Notes: a model not told the origin generated them from the sequence alone. 32,193 nucleotides of DNA from an uncultured Lachnospiraceae bacterium (GCA_947588005.1 CANPYE010000016.1:1-32193), one strand, 5' to 3'. Shown: positions 16,939-25,288, numbered from the stretch's first letter. Program-made: numbers and translations.

Positions 16939-18282
16939 ATGTTTGAGAACAAGACAGAAGCGCAGGCTCGCAGGGAGATCCTTGAACTGGTCGGGGAATA
17001 CTGTGACCGTTTCCACAAAAAGAAGCCCTATGAGGAAGGAGACAGGATCCCGTACGCGTCCCGGGTCTATGACCGGGAGGAAATGGTGAACCTGGTGGAC
17101 AGTTCCCTGGAGTTCTGGCTGACGTCAGGATGTTACACAGAGGAATTTGAAAAGAAAATGGCAGAATATCTGGGGGTTCGCTTCTGCTCCCTGGTAAATT
17201 CCGGCTCCTCCGCCAACCTTGCGGCGTTTATGGCGCTTACGTCGCCGCTTCTGGGAGAACGGCAGGTGCGGCCCGGCCACGAGATGATCACGGTAGCGGC
17301 GGGATTTCCGACGACGGTGACCCCGGCGATTCAGTATGGCGTACGGCCGGTGTTTGTGGATGTGACTATTCCGCAGTATAATATCGACGTTTCAAGGCTG
17401 GAAGCGGCGTATTCGGAGAATACGCGGCTCGTCATGCTTGCACATACCCTGGGCAATCCCTTTGACCTGTCTGCGGTCCGGGACTTCTGCGACCGTCATG
17501 GTCTGTGGCTGATCGAGGATAACTGCGATGCTCTGGGAAGCCGTTATACATTAAATGGGGAAGAAAAACTGACCGGTACATTCGGGGATATTGGGACATC
17601 CAGCTTTTATCCGCCCCACCATATGACCATGGGGGAGGGCGGCGCCGTCTATACGGACAATCCGCTGCTTCACAGGATCATCCGCTCGTTCCGGGATTGG
17701 GGGCGCGACTGTTCCTGCCCGCCGGGAAAGGATAATCTCTGCGGACACCGGTTCGACAGGCAGTATGGAGAACTGCCTGCCGGGTATGATCACAAGTATG
17801 TGTATTCGCATTTTGGCTATAATCTGAAGGCGACGGATATGCAGGCGGCCATCGGCTGCGCCCAGCTGGAGAAAATGCCTTCCTTCGTGGAGCGGCGCAG
17901 ACATAATTTTGACAGGCTTTACGGGGCGCTTGAGGCGGCGTCGGATAAACTGATCCTTCCGCAGGCGGCAGCAGGCTCCGCTCCCAGCTGGTTTGGATTT
18001 CTTATTACGTGCAGGGAAGGCGTGGACCGCAACGCGGTGGTACGCTATGTGGAGGAACGGGGCGTTCAGACGCGGATGCTCTTTGCCGGGAATCTGACCC
18101 GGCATCCCTGCTTCGATCAGATGCGCGCGGAAGGCAGGGGCTACCGTGTCGCCGGCAGCCTGACAAATACTGACCGGATCATGGAAGATACCTTCTGGGT
18201 GGGACTGTATCCGGGAATGACGGACGAGATGATCGATCATATGGCGCGCGTGATCCTGGAAGCGGTCGAAACAGAAGGGTAG
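16939..18282 (+). CDS. rfbH: CDP-4-keto-6-deoxyglucose 3-dehydrase (PMP and [2Fe-2S] enzyme)
   Basis: 447-residue member of the DegT/DnrJ/EryC1 aminotransferase fold that removes the 3-hydroxyl to give a CDP-3,6-dideoxy-4-ketohexose. Two diagnostic features are visible. The PLP-binding Lys of the aminotransferases is replaced by His (His227 in SFYPPHHMTMGEGG), which is specific for this dehydrase. An iron-sulfur Cys pattern is also present: Cys196 (DNCDALGS), then Cys258, Cys260 and Cys268 with CxC-x7-C spacing as in the Yersinia E1 enzyme. The enzyme needs electrons from a ferredoxin-type reductase (RfbI/AscD); no such gene lies in the window. AAAGGA is 9 bases before the ATG. Confidence 0.93.
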   Translation: MFENKTEAQARREILELVGEYCDRFHKKKPYEEGDRIPYASRVYDREEMVNLVDSSLEFWLTSGCYTEEFEKKMAEYLGVRFCSLVNSGSSANLAAFMALTSPLLGERQVRPGHEMITVAAGFPTTVTPAIQYGVRPVFVDVTIPQYNIDVSRLEAAYSENTRLVMLAHTLGNPFDLSAVRDFCDRHGLWLIEDNCDALGSRYTLNGEEKLTGTFGDIGTSSFYPPHHMTMGEGGAVYTDNPLLHRIIRSFRDWGRDCSCPPGKDNLCGHRFDRQYGELPAGYDHKYVYSHFGYNLKATDMQAAIGCAQLEKMPSFVERRRHNFDRLYGALEAASDKLILPQAAAGSAPSWFGFLITCREGVDRNAVVRYVEERGVQTRMLFAGNLTRHPCFDQMRAEGRGYRVAGSLTNTDRIMEDTFWVGLYPGMTDEMIDHMARVILEAVETEG

Positions 18283-18289
18283 GCAGGAC

Positions 18290-19183
18290 GTGGAAGAAAA
18301 AGCAGGGACAGACAAAAGCCGAAGCGCTTCGGCGGTACAGCCAAAGGATTATGGATTGGCGGCGGTACATCGGGCCAGCCTGGATATACTGAAAGAGATC
18401 GACCGGATCTGCCGCAAATTCGGGATCGAGTATATGATGGATTCCGGCACGCTTCTTGGCGCGGTGCGCCATGGGGGGTTTATTCCATGGGACGACGACG
18501 CGGATGTGGCGTTCACCAGAGATAATTATGAGGCGTTCGCGAAAGCGGCCAGGGAGGAGCTGCCGGAAGGAATGCAGCTTCTGGAGCCGGGAGAATTAAG
18601 GGGCGGAAAGGCATTCTATGATTTTACGCCCCGGATCCTGTATCTGAACAGCAGGACCCGCGGCAATACGGAGGAGATGCAGTTCTACGAAGGAAAGCTG
18701 AACCATCTGTGGGTGGATCTGTTCATTCTGGACGAGCTTCCGGAGAAGAAATGGGCGGCCAATATCACGAAGGCCCTGCATGTACTGGTGTACGGGCTTG
18801 CAATGGGGCATCGGTATCGGGTTGATTACGGAAAATACGGCCCGGCAGGAAGGATCGCGGTACGGATCCTGTCAGCTGTGGGAGCGCTTATTCCCATGAA
18901 GACACTTCTGCAGCTGCAGTACAGGGCGGCGGTGAAGGACAAAAAAGGAAAGAGCTCTCTTTTATATTACAGCAATTACCAGCCGGATTTCCTGTATGTG
19001 ACCGTGAGAAAGGAATGGAGCGGGGAGTCTGTGGACATGCCGTTTGAGGATACGGTTCTCATGGCTCCGAGAAACTGGGATCAGGTGCTTAAGCAGGTCT
19101 ACGGGGATTATATGACGCTGCCGCCGGAGGAAAAGCGGCGTCCGTCCCATACGGACGGAGAGTTGGAGGTTCTTGACGGATGA
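18290..19183 (+). CDS. LicD-family phosphotransferase
   Basis: 297 residues, GTG start 7 bases after the rfbH stop, so part of the same transcript. The hallmark MDSGTLLGAVRHGGFIPWDDDADVAF (residues about 44-69) is the LicD nucleotidyltransferase-fold active site. LicD proteins move phosphocholine or related phospho-groups from a CDP-linked donor onto surface glycans; some transfer sugar phosphates. No choline kinase or CDP-choline synthase (licA/licC) accompanies it, so the transferred group cannot be stated. The C-terminal part (DTVLMAPRNWDQVLKQVYGDYMTLPP) is typical of the family. Confidence 0.87.
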   Translation: MEEKAGTDKSRSASAVQPKDYGLAAVHRASLDILKEIDRICRKFGIEYMMDSGTLLGAVRHGGFIPWDDDADVAFTRDNYEAFAKAAREELPEGMQLLEPGELRGGKAFYDFTPRILYLNSRTRGNTEEMQFYEGKLNHLWVDLFILDELPEKKWAANITKALHVLVYGLAMGHRYRVDYGKYGPAGRIAVRILSAVGALIPMKTLLQLQYRAAVKDKKGKSSLLYYSNYQPDFLYVTVRKEWSGESVDMPFEDTVLMAPRNWDQVLKQVYGDYMTLPPEEKRRPSHTDGELEVLDG

Positions 19184-20112
19184 AGCGGTTATTGTCGGTT
19201 GTGGTATCGGTTTATAATGAAGAAGCGGTGCTTAAGCGGTTCTATGAGGAATCCAGCCGGGTACTGCGGAACATCGCGTGGGATTATGAGCTTTTGTTCG
19301 TCAATGACGGAAGCCGTGATGAAAGCCATTCGATACTTCTGCGGCTGGCGCAGCAGGACAGCCGGGTGAAGGTGGTCAGCTTCTCGCGCAATTTTGGGCA
19401 TGAAGCCGCGATGATCGCCGGGATCGATTACAGCCGGGGCGATGGAATCATCTGTATGGACGCGGACCTGCAGCATCCGCCGGAATGTATTCCGGAGATT
19501 GTGGAGAAATTTGAAAATGGGTATCAGGTCATTAATATGGTGCGGACGAAAAATAAATCCGCCGGCCTGATCAAAAATCTGACCTCGGCCGCCTTCTATA
19601 ACCTGATCAACGTTCTGTCGGACGTGCATTTTGAAAATAACGCGTCAGACTTTTTTGCTGTCAGCCGTCAGGTGGCGCAGGTCCTTAAGGATAATTACCG
19701 GGAGCGGGTCCGTTTCCTGCGCGGTTATGTGCAGAATGTGGGCTTTAAGCGCACCACGATCGAGTACGAGGCCAGGGAAAGGGCCGCCGGGGAAAGCAAA
19801 TACAGTCTTCGTAAGCTTTTCCGGTTCTCCGTGAATACGATCGTCTGCTTTTCCAACCTTCCGCTGAAGCTGGGGATCTACGCGGGAGTGCTGGCCGGAA
19901 GCTTGGGATTGATCGTACTGATCTATACGCTTCTGACGCGGCGGGGCGCGCCCAGCGGATACGCCACGATCGTGGTTCTGATCTGTTTCATGTTCGCGGT
20001 CCTTTTCCTGATCGTAGGGATCATAGGGGAATATATCGCGATCCTGTTCACGGAGCTGAAGGACAGGCCGATCTACATCGTAGAGGAAACGAAGAACCTG
20101 GATGAGGAGTGA
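19180..20112 (+). CDS. GtrB/DPM1-like glycosyltransferase with two C-terminal membrane helices
   Basis: 310 residues, overlapping the LicD gene by 4 bases; GGAGG lies 10 bases before the ATG. The GT2 catalytic domain has VVVSVYNEEAVL at the N terminus, FVNDGSRDES and the DxD motif in CMDADLQHPPE. RVRFLRGYVQNVGF and ERAAGESKYSLRKLFRFS are the usual membrane-interface motifs. Two membrane segments (about 228-250 and 262-288) end the protein. Such enzymes usually load a sugar onto undecaprenyl phosphate. The product could serve the GT-C-like protein at 13955 (inference). No GtrA flippase gene is seen nearby. Confidence 0.9.
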   Translation: MKRLLSVVVSVYNEEAVLKRFYEESSRVLRNIAWDYELLFVNDGSRDESHSILLRLAQQDSRVKVVSFSRNFGHEAAMIAGIDYSRGDGIICMDADLQHPPECIPEIVEKFENGYQVINMVRTKNKSAGLIKNLTSAAFYNLINVLSDVHFENNASDFFAVSRQVAQVLKDNYRERVRFLRGYVQNVGFKRTTIEYEARERAAGESKYSLRKLFRFSVNTIVCFSNLPLKLGIYAGVLAGSLGLIVLIYTLLTRRGAPSGYATIVVLICFMFAVLFLIVGIIGEYIAILFTELKDRPIYIVEETKNLDEE

Positions 20113-20168
20113 GCGGGCCGACCGGCGGAGTAACGCTGCGGAGGGAAGAACAGCAGGGAGTGCATGGT

Positions 20169-20945
20169 ATGGAACATGAGAGAGATATTATGGATGTGGC
20201 CATAGAGGCGGGACATATCCTGCTGGAGAATGGCGCGGAGATTTTCCGGGTGGAGGAAACGGTATATCGGATCAGCCGCCACTACGGAATCGATTCCGGA
20301 AGCATCTTTACATTAAGCAACGGTCTCTTTGTTACGGCGGACAGCGTAGGCGCCGAACCGTTTGCCAAAGTGATCCATGTACCGGTGGGCAGCGCTCATC
20401 TGGATCGGGTGGCGGCGGTGAACCAGCTGTCCAGGGAGATCGAGGAAGGGAAATTTACCGTAAGCGAGGCGAGGGCGGAGTTAGAGAGGATCCGCCGTAT
20501 GCCGGGAAAGACGTATCGGATGCAGGTGATCGGCGCGGCGCTCGGAAGCGCGGGCTTCGCGTACATCTACGGGGGAAGCCCGATCGACAGCCTGGCTGCT
20601 TTTATCGCGGGGGCGCTTCTGTATGTGTTTATTCTGTTCGTGAGCCGGCCGCATCTGTCGAAGATGGTCGGGAGCATTACCGGCGGAGCCGCAGCGACGG
20701 TTGCCAGTATGCTTCTTTACAGTCTGGGGCTTGGGGAGCATCTGGACTATATCGTGATTGGGGCTGTCGTGTCGCTGATTCCCGGGGTGGCGTTTACCAA
20801 TGCCATCCGTGATATCACGGATGAGAATTATCTGGCCGGAGTGGTGCGGATGCTGGACGCGCTTCTGGTATTTTTCTGCATCGCCATGGGCGTCGGACTT
20901 GTCTATGCCGTAGCGCAGAAGCTGATGGGAGGTATGCTGCTATGA
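20169..20945 (+). CDS. Threonine/serine exporter, N-terminal half (ThrE/DUF1212)
   Basis: 258 residues from the ATG at 20169; a GTG at 20109 in the same frame would add 20 unconserved residues, and AGGGAG lies 8 bases before 20169. It begins with the soluble ThrE domain (DVAIEAGHILLENGAEIFRVEETV, SNGLFVTADS) and continues with about five membrane segments, including the LIPGVAFTNAIRDI motif. In Corynebacterium ThrE is a single protein; in Firmicutes it is commonly split as here, with the second half encoded next with a 4-base overlap. Exports small hydroxy amino acids by family knowledge. Confidence 0.9.
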   Translation: MEHERDIMDVAIEAGHILLENGAEIFRVEETVYRISRHYGIDSGSIFTLSNGLFVTADSVGAEPFAKVIHVPVGSAHLDRVAAVNQLSREIEEGKFTVSEARAELERIRRMPGKTYRMQVIGAALGSAGFAYIYGGSPIDSLAAFIAGALLYVFILFVSRPHLSKMVGSITGGAAATVASMLLYSLGLGEHLDYIVIGAVVSLIPGVAFTNAIRDITDENYLAGVVRMLDALLVFFCIAMGVGLVYAVAQKLMGGMLL

Positions 20946-21388
20946 ATCTGTTCGCGCAGATACTGGCTGCGGTTCTCGGTACCGTCGGCTTCTCAATCAT
21001 GTTCAGTGTTCCTAGGGAGTATTATCCGCTCTGCGGTCTGGTAGGCGGCGCGGGATGGCTTATCTACTGCCTGGCGCTTCCGTATTTTGCGGCGCCCGGC
21101 GCGACGCTGGCGGCTGCGGTCCTGGTGGTATTTCTGTCAAGGCTGTTCGCGGTGTGGCGGCGCTGCCCCGTGACGATCTTTCTGGTTCCCGGCATCATCC
21201 CGCTGGTACCGGGAGGGGATATCTACTGGATGGCTTATTATATCGTTACGGACCAGATGGAGCTGGCCTCGGAGAAAGGTTTTGAGGCCGTTAAGATCGC
21301 GGTCGCTATCGTATTGGGAATCGTGTTCGTGTTCCAGATACCGCAGAAGCTGTTCAGGGCGGTGATCGGGCCGCGCGGGAAGGGCTGA
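20942..21388 (+). CDS. Threonine/serine exporter, C-terminal half (ThrE_2/DUF3815)
   Basis: 148 residues, four to five membrane segments. RCPVTIFLVPGIIPLVPGGDIY is the conserved motif of the family's second domain. The ATGA overlap with the first half indicates translational coupling and probable formation of a two-subunit exporter. Ends IGPRGKG. Confidence 0.9.
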   Translation: MNLFAQILAAVLGTVGFSIMFSVPREYYPLCGLVGGAGWLIYCLALPYFAAPGATLAAAVLVVFLSRLFAVWRRCPVTIFLVPGIIPLVPGGDIYWMAYYIVTDQMELASEKGFEAVKIAVAIVLGIVFVFQIPQKLFRAVIGPRGKG

Positions 21389-21411
21389 TACGCCGGCAGC
21401 GCCAGGCGTAT
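21388..21411 (+). other. Strong hairpin between the ThrE genes and pyrC
   Basis: ATACGCC (21388-21394) pairs with GGCGTAT (21405-21411), and an inner GGC/GCC pair closes a 3-base loop with one bulged A. It begins at the last base of the exporter stop codon. No T-tract follows, so it is not a typical intrinsic terminator; it could stabilise the 3' end or cause pausing. Confidence 0.4.
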
Positions 21412-21465
21412 GTGCCTGCGGCCGAGAAAATGGGTGAACGGGAGCGGATAAGGAGGTCTGAATAG

Positions 21466-22872
21466 ATGGTACTAATTAAGAACGGCATGGTGATCGATCC
21501 GGAGAAGCTGGATATGCAGCCTTTTGACGTGGTTCTGGATCACGGAAAAATAGCGGGGATCGGTTTCTATGAGGATAACGGTTCTTATGAAACTGTGATC
21601 GATGCAGCCGGCTGCGCGGTTGCGCCCGGTCTGGTAGACGTCCATGTTCATTTCCGGGATCCGGGACTAACTTACAAAGAAGATATACAAACAGGCGCGG
21701 CGGCGGCCGCTGCCGGGGGATATACTACGGTGGTCTGTATGGCAAATACGAAGCCGCCGGTGGATAACGCGGATACCCTCCGCTATGTGATCGGAGAGGG
21801 AGAGAAAACAAGGATCCATGTACTGGCCGCGGCGACGGTTTCCGCGGGGATGAAGGGACAGGAACTGACGGATATGCGCGCTTTGGCCGAAGCCGGCGCG
21901 GCGGGTTTTACAGACGACGGCGTCCCGTTAATGGATGGAGCGCTGGTGCGGGAAGCCCTGCGGATGGCGGCAGAGCTTGATCTGCCGGTTTCATTTCATG
22001 AAGAAGATCCTGCGTTTATTAAGAATAACGGCATCCATCACGGCGCTGTGTCGGAGAAACTGGGACTCTACGGATCTCCGGCGGTGGCCGAGGACAGCCT
22101 GGCAGCCAGAGACTGTATGATCGCGCTGGATGTGAGCCGGGAGGCCGGACTGCGGGATGAGCAGGCGGCGGCAGCGCGGCGGCAGCCGGCAGTTCATTCG
22201 GCGGTGCCATCCGGGAGTCCGGCAGCTGCCGGGCCTGCGGCTGCGATCGCCAACATCCAGCACATCAGCTCCCGCGCCGCTGTGGAGCAGGTGCGGCTGG
22301 CGAAAAAGCTGGGCGCGCGGGTGAGCGCAGAGGTGACGCCCCATCATTTTACACTGACGGAAGAAGCGGTCCTTAAGCATGGAACCCTGGCCAAGATGAA
22401 TCCGCCCCTGCGGACGGAAGCGGACAGGCAGGCGCTGATCGCCGCGCTGCAGGACGGAACGATCGATATCATTGCGACCGACCATGCGCCGCACAGCGCG
22501 GAGGAGAAGTCCCGCCCGCTTACGGAAGCGCCCAGCGGTATTATCGGTCTGGAGACGGCGCTGGCTCTGGGAATTACGGAGCTGGTCGAGAAGCGCTGTC
22601 TGACGCTGCCGGAACTGATGGCGAAGATGAGTTTGAATCCGGCCAGGCTCTACCGTCTGGACTGCGGGCGTATGCAGACCGGCGCTCCGGCGGATATCGT
22701 GATCTTCAGTCCCGACGAGGAGTGGACTGTGGAAAATTTCCGGTCAAAGTCGGCCAACTCTCCGTTTATCGGAAGAAAGCTCCGGGGGAAAGTAAAATAC
22801 ACGATCTGCGGCGGCCGGCTCGTGTATCAGGATGAAAAATACTTGCAAAATGGAAAGATTCATGTACAATAG
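21466..22872 (+). CDS. pyrC: Dihydroorotase
   Basis: 468 residues, pyrimidine biosynthesis: cyclises carbamoyl-aspartate to dihydroorotate. Zinc ligands and active-site motifs are present in order: HVHFRDPG (His60, His62), FTDDG, SFHEED, NIQHIS and ATDHAPHS. Typical bacterial type I enzymes have about 425-430 residues; the excess is an Ala/Pro/Arg-rich insert at about 228-258, directly before the QHIS strand. AAGGAGG lies 9 bases before the ATG. No other pyr gene adjoins it. Confidence 0.95.
   Translation: MVLIKNGMVIDPEKLDMQPFDVVLDHGKIAGIGFYEDNGSYETVIDAAGCAVAPGLVDVHVHFRDPGLTYKEDIQTGAAAAAAGGYTTVVCMANTKPPVDNADTLRYVIGEGEKTRIHVLAAATVSAGMKGQELTDMRALAEAGAAGFTDDGVPLMDGALVREALRMAAELDLPVSFHEEDPAFIKNNGIHHGAVSEKLGLYGSPAVAEDSLAARDCMIALDVSREAGLRDEQAAAARRQPAVHSAVPSGSPAAAGPAAAIANIQHISSRAAVEQVRLAKKLGARVSAEVTPHHFTLTEEAVLKHGTLAKMNPPLRTEADRQALIAALQDGTIDIIATDHAPHSAEEKSRPLTEAPSGIIGLETALALGITELVEKRCLTLPELMAKMSLNPARLYRLDCGRMQTGAPADIVIFSPDEEWTVENFRSKSANSPFIGRKLRGKVKYTICGGRLVYQDEKYLQNGKIHVQ
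22843..22870 (+). promoter_or_regulatory. Promoter inside the 3' end of pyrC for the lipoprotein gene
   Basis: TTGCAA (22843-22848), a 16-base spacer and TACAAT (22865-22870). Transcription would start near 22877, leaving a leader of only about 20 bases before the ATG at 22900. It gives the lipoprotein gene its own expression separate from pyrC. Confidence 0.55.
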
Positions 22873-22899
22873 GATTGGTAAATGAAAGGGGGACGCAAG

Positions 22900-23514
22900 A
22901 TGAAGAAATATATGTTTCTGGTATTGATGTGCGGGGCTCTGGCCATGACGGCGTGCTCCGGTAAAAGCGGCGCGGCGGAAACCGTTCAGGAGACCGAAAC
23001 TCCGGAATCGGAGGAAGCTTCCGGCAGTATCGTAGGAGCCGGCGGCGCGGGGATCAGGATCAAGATCGAAGACCCCGGCGTCGTGTGCGGCGAAGTGATC
23101 GATGCGGGAATGAGTACGGTTACGGTCCGGTCTGAAGTGGATGACGAGGAATATACATTTTCAAAGGAAGACGCGGAGATCCATCTGGAAGACGGCCTGG
23201 TTATCGGCGGCTCGGTGGAGATCGTTTACAGCGGCGTTCTGGACGGTACGGATACGACGAATGCGAAGGTGCTGCTGGTTCAGGACAATCAGCGCAAGAC
23301 GATCAGCGGAACCGTGGTGAGCGAGGCCATGAGCACGATCCAGATCGAGACGGAGGATGGCCGCCAGCTGACGTTTTCCAAGGAGCTGGCCGAGTCGGAC
23401 CGGGCGAACGGATCGGAGGAAGGCGCGAAGGTTACGCTGGAGTACACGGGAGAGATATTTGACGGAGAGAACACCCAGTTCGCTTTTGTCTGGAAGATAT
23501 CGGATGCGGAGTAA
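22900..23514 (+). CDS. Lipoprotein with a duplicated beta-rich domain, function unknown
   Basis: 204 residues from the ATG at 22900, placed by AAAGGGGG 7 bases upstream; an in-frame ATG at 22882 would put charged residues before the signal peptide. The signal ends in a lipobox-like MTAC (Cys19), then an acidic Glu/Thr linker. Two copies of an approximately 65-residue domain follow (62-127 and 135-200), sharing G.V....MST....., TFSKE.AE, a VxxxY.G turn and DG..T..A.V. The protein is thus anchored outside the membrane. I do not recognise the domain. A 22-base gap leads to the ABC-F gene. Confidence 0.8.
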   Translation: MKKYMFLVLMCGALAMTACSGKSGAAETVQETETPESEEASGSIVGAGGAGIRIKIEDPGVVCGEVIDAGMSTVTVRSEVDDEEYTFSKEDAEIHLEDGLVIGGSVEIVYSGVLDGTDTTNAKVLLVQDNQRKTISGTVVSEAMSTIQIETEDGRQLTFSKELAESDRANGSEEGAKVTLEYTGEIFDGENTQFAFVWKISDAE

Positions 23515-23536
23515 GGAATATTTTAAGGAGTAATTT

Positions 23537-25183
23537 ATGATCAGTGCGAACAACATTACGCTGCGTGTCGGAAAGAGGGCGTTATTCGAGGACGTCAACA
23601 TCAAATTCACGGAAGGCAACTGCTACGGCGTCATCGGAGCGAACGGCGCCGGCAAATCCACGTTTCTGCGGATTCTGTCGGGGCAGCTGGAGCCCACGTC
23701 CGGCGACGTGGTGATCACGGACGGACAGAGGCTTTCCTTCCTGCAGCAGGATCATTTCAAATACGACCAGTACACGGTGACGGACACGGTGATCCTTGGA
23801 AACCCCAGGCTTTACGAGGTGATGAAGGAGAAGGACGCCATCTATATGAAGGAGGATTTCTCTGACGAGGACGGTATCCGGGCGGCGGAACTGGAAGCGG
23901 AATTTGCCGAGATGAACGGCTGGGAGGCGGAGTCTGACGCGGCGAACCTCTTAAACGGCCTCGGCGTGGACACGGATTATCACTACACGCTGATGAAGGA
24001 CTTAAACGGCGCCCTGAAGGTGAAGGTGCTGCTGGCCCAGGCGCTTTTTGGCAATCCGGACATTCTGCTTCTCGACGAGCCGACCAACAACATGGACCTG
24101 GACGCCATTGCCTGGCTGGAGGAGTTCCTGATCAATTTTGAGAACACGGTGATCGTGGTGTCCCACGACCGCTATTTCCTGAATAAAGTCTGCACCCAGA
24201 TCGCCGACATCGATTACGGCAAGATCCAGCTTTATGCCGGCAACTACGACTTCTGGTTCGAGTCCAGCCAGCTGATGGTCAAGCAGATGAAGGAGGCCAA
24301 CCGCAAGAAAGAGGAGAAGATTAAGGAGCTGCAGGAATTTATTCAGCGCTTCTCGGCCAACGCCTCCAAGTCCAAACAGGCCACCTCCCGCAAGCGGGCC
24401 CTGGAGAAGATTCAGCTGGACGACATCAAGCCCTCCAGCCGGAAGTATCCTTATATCGATTTCCGGCCTTTCCGCGAGATCGGCAATGAAGTTCTTACGG
24501 TGACGAACCTGTCGAAGACCATCGACGGCGTGAAGGTGCTGGACGACATTTCCTTTATCTTAAACCGTACCGACAAGGTTGCCTTGGTGGGACCGAATGA
24601 GCAGGCGAAGACCGTGCTTTTCCAGATCCTTGCCGGGGAAATGGAGCCGGACAGCGGCGATTACAAATGGGGCCTGACCACGACCCAGTCCTATTTCCCG
24701 AAGGATAACAGCGCGGAGTTTGCCAATGAAGACACAATCGTGGAGTGGCTGACCCAGTATTCGCCGGAGAAGGACGTGACGTATGTGCGCGGCTTCCTGG
24801 GCCGGATGCTGTTTGCCGGCGAGGACGGCGTGAAGAAGGTGAAGGTGCTCTCCGGCGGCGAGAAGGTGCGCTGCATGCTGTCGAAGCTGATGATCTCCGG
24901 CGCCAACGTGCTGATGCTGGATGAGCCTACGGACCATCTGGACATGGAATCCATCACGGCGCTGAACAACGGCCTGATGAAGTTCCCGGGCGTGTTGATC
25001 TTCTCGTCCCGCGATCATCAGATCGTGCAGACCACGGCCAATCGGATCATGGAGATCGTGAACGGGAAGCTGATCGACAAGATTACGACCTACGACGAGT
25101 ATCTGGAGAGCGACGAGATGGCGAGAAAGCGTCAGGTGTTCACGCTGGTGAATACGGACGACGTGGAGCCGGTGGAGGAGTGA
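23537..25183 (+). CDS. ABC-F family ATPase (YbiT-like)
   Basis: 548 residues, no membrane segment, two nucleotide-binding domains joined by the basic linker of ABC-F ribosome-associated proteins (QRFSANASKSKQATSRKR). Domain 1 has Walker A GANGAGKS (34-41), DEP with Glu181 and switch His210, but its signature is LNGAL (156-160) instead of LSGGE. Domain 2 has a canonical LSGGE (438-442) and Glu463, but its Walker A reads GPNEQAKT (352-359) and the switch His is Arg492. The degenerate elements fall in the same composite site. E. coli YbiT, as I recall it, also has a degenerate first signature; the other changes may be lineage-specific. A TAAGGAG site precedes the ATG, and a terminator follows. 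Confidence 0.93.
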   Translation: MISANNITLRVGKRALFEDVNIKFTEGNCYGVIGANGAGKSTFLRILSGQLEPTSGDVVITDGQRLSFLQQDHFKYDQYTVTDTVILGNPRLYEVMKEKDAIYMKEDFSDEDGIRAAELEAEFAEMNGWEAESDAANLLNGLGVDTDYHYTLMKDLNGALKVKVLLAQALFGNPDILLLDEPTNNMDLDAIAWLEEFLINFENTVIVVSHDRYFLNKVCTQIADIDYGKIQLYAGNYDFWFESSQLMVKQMKEANRKKEEKIKELQEFIQRFSANASKSKQATSRKRALEKIQLDDIKPSSRKYPYIDFRPFREIGNEVLTVTNLSKTIDGVKVLDDISFILNRTDKVALVGPNEQAKTVLFQILAGEMEPDSGDYKWGLTTTQSYFPKDNSAEFANEDTIVEWLTQYSPEKDVTYVRGFLGRMLFAGEDGVKKVKVLSGGEKVRCMLSKLMISGANVLMLDEPTDHLDMESITALNNGLMKFPGVLIFSSRDHQIVQTTANRIMEIVNGKLIDKITTYDEYLESDEMARKRQVFTLVNTDDVEPVEE

Positions 25184-25248
25184 TACAGGAAGGGCGTTAT
25201 TGGCGCCTTTTGGGTTATTCTGTTGTGATAAACCTGTATCATGGCAGC

Positions 25249-25288
25249 AAAAGGAGTCTGACCGCGATGATTAGACTCCTTTTTATTT
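25249..25288 (+). terminator. Intrinsic terminator after the ABC-F gene
   Basis: A perfect 11-bp stem (AAAAGGAGTCT at 25249-25259 with AGACTCCTTTT at 25273-25283) and a 13-base loop run into TTTATTT. It ends the + strand transcript 65 bases after the ABC-F stop, between convergent genes. Its T-tract merges with the 5' flank of the palindromic element that follows. Confidence 0.85.
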
